Source of the DNA: Arenibaculum pallidiluteum
GTDB taxonomy: Bacteria; Pseudomonadota; Alphaproteobacteria; Azospirillales; Azospirillaceae
Assembly: GCF_017355985.1 (NCBI RefSeq)
Contig: NZ_JAFIQU010000005.1
Coordinates: 124,001 to 188,000 of the forward strand
DNA length: 64,000 bases
Direction of reading: 5' to 3'
Shown here: positions 60,295-64,000 of the stretch, piece by piece
Position numbering within the stretch: position 1 is the stretch's first letter
Layout: the number at the start of each line of letters is the position of its first letter
Program-made: the position numbers and the translations under genes
Notes under the pieces: generated by a model
What the model saw: only the letters and a program-made list of their open reading frames with translations
The model's database searches: none
What the model was told of the DNA's origin: nothing

Positions 60295-61359
60295 ATGCAG
60301 GCAGAAGCCACGACCCGCCCCGACGACCTGCGCCGCCGCCTTGCCGAGCTCCGCGCCGCCGAGCCCGGGCTGCGGGCCCGCGACGCGGCATCGCGCCTCG
60401 GCATCACGGAGGCGGAGCTGGTGGCCCTCTCGGGGCGGCCGCTGCGCGCCGACTGGGGGGCCCTGTTCCGACGGTTGCCCGAACTCGGCGAGGTGATGGT
60501 GCTGACGCGGAACGAGTGGGCGGTGCACGAGAAGACCGGCCGCTACGAGGACGTTCAGGTCTCGGACGGACCTGTCGGCCTCGTGGTCGGAGAGGCCATC
60601 GACCTGCGCCTCTTCCTGACGCGCTGGCGCCATGCCTATGCCGTCACCGAGACGACGAAGGCCGGCGAGCGGCACAGCATCCAGGTCTTCGATCGCGACG
60701 GCACGGCCGTCCACAAGGTCTACCTGACCAACCGCAGCGACCGCGACGCCTTCGCACGGCTCGTGGAGGCGCTGCACGACTCGGACGTGACGGGACTGCC
60801 GGAGGTGGAGCCCTGGCCGGCCGCCGCCTCCCCGGAGCCGGATGCGGCGATCGACGTGCCCGGCTTCGTCGCGGCCTGGGACGCGCTGGAGGACACCCAT
60901 GACTTCCACGGCCTGTTGCGCCGGTTCCGGGTGCAGCGCGTGCAGGGCCTGCGCCTTGCCGGGCGCGAGCGCGCGACACCGGTCGCGGCGGACTCGGTGC
61001 GCCGGGTGCTGACGGGGGCCGCCGAGACGGGGCTGCCCATCATGGTCTTCGTGGGCAACGCTGGCTGCATCCAGATCCACACGGGCCCGGTGCGCAAGCT
61101 GGTCGAGACCGGGCCCTGGTACAACGTGCTCGATCCCGGCTTCAATCTGCACCTGCGCGAGGACGCGATCGCAACGGCCTGGGTCGTGCGCAAGCCGACC
61201 CGCGACGGCACCGTCACCGCGCTGGAGCTGTTCGACGACGCCGGCCGGCCGATCGCAGCGCTGTTCGGCAAGCGCAAGCCCGGCGAGGCCGAGGACCTGG
61301 GTTGGCGCCGCCTGGTCGAGAGCCTGCCCACGGCCGGGGAGGTCGGAGCATGCGCCTGA
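60295..61359 (+). CDS. hmuS: Hemin-degrading/heme-trafficking protein HmuS
   Basis: A 354-residue HemS/HmuS-type protein with two related halves. The heme-ligand histidine of the family corresponds to His in ERHSIQVFDRDG, and GCIQIHTGPVRKL is a conserved signature of the second half. It receives heme from the inner-membrane transporter in the cytoplasm. A GTG start at 60262 overlapping the receptor stop is possible, but ATG 60295 with CCGGAGCAG upstream is preferred. Confidence 0.93.
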   Translation: MQAEATTRPDDLRRRLAELRAAEPGLRARDAASRLGITEAELVALSGRPLRADWGALFRRLPELGEVMVLTRNEWAVHEKTGRYEDVQVSDGPVGLVVGEAIDLRLFLTRWRHAYAVTETTKAGERHSIQVFDRDGTAVHKVYLTNRSDRDAFARLVEALHDSDVTGLPEVEPWPAAASPEPDAAIDVPGFVAAWDALEDTHDFHGLLRRFRVQRVQGLRLAGRERATPVAADSVRRVLTGAAETGLPIMVFVGNAGCIQIHTGPVRKLVETGPWYNVLDPGFNLHLREDAIATAWVVRKPTRDGTVTALELFDDAGRPIAALFGKRKPGEAEDLGWRRLVESLPTAGEVGACA

Positions 61360-62261
61360 CGACAGGGCTCGCCCTGCTGCTCTGGGCCGCCGCGGCCAGC
61401 CCAGCCGCGGCGGCGACCGTGGCCGAGGGCGCGGCGGTGGCTCCGGGCGGCCGGATCCTGAGCCTCGGCGCCGCCGTGACCGAGATCGTCTTCGCCCTCG
61501 ATTCCGGCGACCGGCTGGTCGGCGCCGACAGCAGCAGCATCTATCCGCCCGATGCCGACCGCCTGCCCAAGGTCGGCTATGTCCGCGCGCTTGGCGCCGA
61601 AGGCCTGCTCTCGCTGTCCCCGGATCTGGTCCTCGCGACCGAGGAGGCGGGCCCGCCGGCGGCAATCGAGGCGTTGGCGGCCGCAGGGGTGCCCGTGGCG
61701 CGCGTCGGCGAGGGAACCAGCGTCGCGGCGGCGCTGGCCCGGATCTCGGCCGTCGGCGCCGCGATCGGCAAGGACGTCCCCGCGACCACCCTGCGCGCCG
61801 GGATCGAGCGCGACCTCGCCACCCTCGCCGCGGCCATGGCCGCGGCGGCGCCCGCCCGGCCGCGCGTGATGTTCGTTCTGAGCGCGGGCCGCGGCGGCCC
61901 GATGGTCGCCGGCACGGGCACCGCCGCCGATTCGATGATCACCCTCGCCGGGGGCGCGAACGCGATCGACGGCTATGCCGGGTACAAGCCCCTGGCGCCA
62001 GAGGCCGCCGCGACCGCCGAGCCGGAGGTGATACTGACCACCACCCAGGCGCTGGAAAGCCTCGGCGGGGCCGACGCGCTGCTGGACCGGCCGGAGATCG
62101 CCGCGACGCCGGCCGGGCGGGCGCGGCGGCTCCTGGCCTTCGATGCCGCCTATCTTCTCGGCTTCGGACCTCGCATGGCGCAGGCCGCGACGGATCTCGC
62201 CCGGGCGCTGCATCCGGGCCTCGCGCTGCCGGACCTGGCATCGGCGCCCGGGGCGCCGTGA
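61350..62261 (+). CDS. hmuT: Periplasmic heme-binding protein HmuT
   Basis: A 303-residue class-III periplasmic binding protein. A signal peptide (LLLWAAAASPAAAATVA) precedes the fold, with ILSLGAAVTEIVFALD and VGYVRALGAEGLLSLSPDL as in HmuT. It hands heme to HmuU. It starts inside the end of hmuS (10 bp overlap). Confidence 0.93.
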   Translation: MRLTTGLALLLWAAAASPAAAATVAEGAAVAPGGRILSLGAAVTEIVFALDSGDRLVGADSSSIYPPDADRLPKVGYVRALGAEGLLSLSPDLVLATEEAGPPAAIEALAAAGVPVARVGEGTSVAAALARISAVGAAIGKDVPATTLRAGIERDLATLAAAMAAAAPARPRVMFVLSAGRGGPMVAGTGTAADSMITLAGGANAIDGYAGYKPLAPEAAATAEPEVILTTTQALESLGGADALLDRPEIAATPAGRARRLLAFDAAYLLGFGPRMAQAATDLARALHPGLALPDLASAPGAP

Positions 62262-63298
62262 CGATGTCCCAGGCCCTGCCGGCAGCCGGCCGAGCCGGGG
62301 CGCGCCGGATCCTGCCGGCGCTGGCGCTGGTGCTGGTCGCCATGCTGGTGCTGTCGCTGGTTCTGGGCGCGGTGGCAGTTCCGCCGGACAGGGTCCTGGC
62401 CGCGCTGATGGGGCAGGGGACGGGGCGGGATGCCGTCGTGGTGCTCCAGCTCCGCCTGCCGCGCGCGATCATGGGGGGCGCAACGGGGGCGGCGCTCGCG
62501 GTCGCAGGCGCGACGCTGCAGGGGCTTTTCCGCAACCCGCTGGCGGATCCCGGGCTGATCGGCGTATCCAGCGGGGCCGCCCTGGCCGCCGCAGTGACCA
62601 TCGTTCTCGGCGGCCACCTGACGGCCCTGCTGCCGTGGCTCCAGACGGCCTGGCTGCTGCCTGTAGCGGCCTTTGCCGGCGGGCTGGTGGCGACCCGGGT
62701 GGTGGGCGCGGTCGCGACGCGGGACGGTGTGACCTCGGCGCCGGGCATGCTGCTTGCCGGGATCGCGGTCAATGCCATCGCCATGGCGCTGGTGGGCCTG
62801 CTGGTGTGGATGTCGGACGACCGGCAGCTTCGCGACTTCACCTTCTGGACGCTGGGCAGCCTCGCCGGCGCGGACTGGCCGCGCACGGCGCTCGCCCTTC
62901 CGCTGCTTCTGGTCCCCATGCTTCTCCTGCCGCGCCTCGCGCTGCCCCTGAACGCGATGATGCTGGGCGAGCGCGAGGCCGGGCATCTCGGTGTCGCCGT
63001 CCAGCGGATCAAGCGCCAGGCGGTGGTCCTCAGCGCGCTCGCCGTCGGCGCCGCCGTCGCGGCGACCGGGCTGATCGGCTTCGTCGGGCTGGTGGTCCCA
63101 CACCTCGTGCGGCTGGTGGCCGGCCCGGACCAGCGTCTCGTCATTCCCGGCTCGGCGTTGCTGGGCGCATCGCTGCTGATGGGGGCCGACGCCCTGGCAC
63201 GGACGCTTGCGGCGCCGGCCGAGCTGCCCGTCGGGCTGCTGACCAGCGCGATCGGCGGCCCCTTCTTCCTCTGGCTGCTGACCCGGAGGGCGCGATGA
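62258..63298 (+). CDS. hmuU: Heme ABC transporter permease HmuU (FecCD family)
   Basis: A 346-residue FecCD-type permease with about ten membrane helices. The family coupling-helix signature GFVGLVVPHLVRLVAGPDQR and the early PRAIMGGATGAALAVAGATLQ motif are clear. It overlaps the hmuT stop by 4 bp (GTGA) and hmuV by 4 bp (ATGA). An ATG two codons downstream (62264) is an alternative start. Confidence 0.95.
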   Translation: MTMSQALPAAGRAGARRILPALALVLVAMLVLSLVLGAVAVPPDRVLAALMGQGTGRDAVVVLQLRLPRAIMGGATGAALAVAGATLQGLFRNPLADPGLIGVSSGAALAAAVTIVLGGHLTALLPWLQTAWLLPVAAFAGGLVATRVVGAVATRDGVTSAPGMLLAGIAVNAIAMALVGLLVWMSDDRQLRDFTFWTLGSLAGADWPRTALALPLLLVPMLLLPRLALPLNAMMLGEREAGHLGVAVQRIKRQAVVLSALAVGAAVAATGLIGFVGLVVPHLVRLVAGPDQRLVIPGSALLGASLLMGADALARTLAAPAELPVGLLTSAIGGPFFLWLLTRRAR

Positions 63299-64000
63299 TC
63301 CGTGCGGACGGCGTCACCGTGCGGATCGGCGGGCGCATCCTGCTGGATCGCGTCCATCTGTCGGTCGAGGCGGGGCGGCTGACGGCGCTGGTCGGTCCCA
63401 ACGGCGCGGGCAAGTCCACTCTGCTCGCGGTTCTGGCGGGCGACCGCCGGCCCGATTCGGGGACGGTCGTGCTGGACGGCCGGCCGCTCCCGTCCTGGCG
63501 GCAGCGCGAACTCGCGCTCCGCCGGGCGGTGATGCTGCAGGACGCAGGCCTCGACTTCGGCTTCACCGCCGGCGAGGTTGTCGCGCTGGGCCGCCTTCCC
63601 CATGGCGGCCTGCGTCCCGAGGAGGACCGCGACGCGCTGGCGGCAGCCGCCGACATGGCCGCGGTGCGCGATCTCTGGACGAAGCCGTATCCCGCGCTGT
63701 CGGGGGGCGAGCGGCAGCGCGTCCAGCTCGCGCGGGCCCTGGCGCAGGTCTGGTCCCCCGGGCTCGATCCGCGTCTCCTGCTGCTGGACGAGCCGACCTC
63801 GGCCCTTGACCTGAGGCACCAATGGGCGACCCTGGCGCTCGCGCGCGACCTGGCGCGGCGCGGCTGGGCCGTGCTGGCCGTCCTGCATGACCTGAACCTG
63901 GCGGCCATGGCCGACCACGTGGCGCTGCTGAACGGCGGGGTCCTGGCTGCGGCCGGCACGCCAGCCGAGGTGCTGACGCCCGAAACCGTGGGCGGCGTCT
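63295..64000 (+). CDS. hmuV: Heme ABC transporter ATPase HmuV (C-terminus cut by window edge)
   Basis: The first 235 codons of an ABC ATPase starting MIRADGVTVRIGGRILLD. Walker A GPNGAGKST, signature LSGGERQRVQLARAL, Walker B LLLLDEPTSALD and the switch His (VLHDLNLAAM) are all present. It powers heme import with HmuTU. The reading frame is open to the window edge. Confidence 0.95.
   Translation, partial: MIRADGVTVRIGGRILLDRVHLSVEAGRLTALVGPNGAGKSTLLAVLAGDRRPDSGTVVLDGRPLPSWRQRELALRRAVMLQDAGLDFGFTAGEVVALGRLPHGGLRPEEDRDALAAAADMAAVRDLWTKPYPALSGGERQRVQLARALAQVWSPGLDPRLLLLDEPTSALDLRHQWATLALARDLARRGWAVLAVLHDLNLAAMADHVALLNGGVLAAAGTPAEVLTPETVGGV

Overview
The window is about 64 kb of very GC-rich DNA with compact gene order, short overlaps between genes, and long spurious open frames opposite real genes. 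Gene content (XrtA/PEP-CTERM exopolysaccharide locus, OhrR/Ohr, UbiT-UbiU-UbiV, HemP plus an HmuSTUV-type heme system, soluble PAS chemoreceptor) points to a Gram-negative alphaproteobacterium, probably of Rhodospirillales type. This placement is inferred from gene content; no rRNA, tRNA, CRISPR array or insertion sequence was seen.

Layout. 1-5831: accessory metabolism and stress genes: a truncated quinone-oxidoreductase-type dehydrogenase divergent from a LysR regulator, an EamA exporter divergent from a MarR regulator across a perfect palindrome, a TauD-like dioxygenase, and Ohr divergent from OhrR. 5828-10521: an outlying polysaccharide island (two GT4 glycosyltransferases and an asparagine-synthase-like amidotransferase). 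10628-15451: 2H phosphoesterase, MotB/MotA stator, HNH protein, metallophosphoesterase and a CelD/BcsL-type acetyltransferase. 15504-33520: the XrtA core: a PEP-CTERM substrate, a lipoprotein trypsin-like protease, two glycosyltransferases, a fused oxidoreductase-epimerase, a tiny membrane protein, an amidotransferase, an exosortase A-EpsI fusion, a 30-codon membrane peptide on the opposite strand, then FemAB-like protein, deacetylase, ATPase, outer-membrane protein, tyrosine kinase, Wzz-like protein and export lipoprotein. 33719-38609: GtrA flippase, DPM-like GT2, GT-C-type membrane protein and O-ligase. 38721-44940: PrsK, PrsR and PrsT.

44966-52600: MFS exporter divergent from an Lrp/AsnC regulator, a small HTH gene behind a coupled leader peptide, a GFA-family remnant, a soluble double-PAS chemoreceptor, an intact GFA-family gene, and a ferredoxin reductase-ferredoxin-flavoprotein monooxygenase set. 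52865-55480: ubiTUV (O2-independent ubiquinone hydroxylation). 55494-57563: FUSC-type efflux protein. 57772-64000: heme uptake (hemP, TonB receptor, hmuS, hmuT, hmuU, truncated hmuV) behind two tandem Fur-like palindromes.

How it works together: sugars are assembled and modified by the glycosyltransferases, GtrA/GT2/GT-C set, deacetylase and FemAB-like enzyme, polymerised and exported by the Wzz/kinase/export proteins, while XrtA processes PEP-CTERM proteins. The most striking observation is a shared promoter architecture. The PEP-CTERM gene and the 30-codon membrane peptide each have a -24/-12 sigma-54 promoter, and 52-53 nt upstream of each lies the same element GTCGGA-N5-TTACAC followed by a second conserved block. 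This is the layout expected of a PrsR-controlled regulon and ties an otherwise invisible peptide to the exosortase system.
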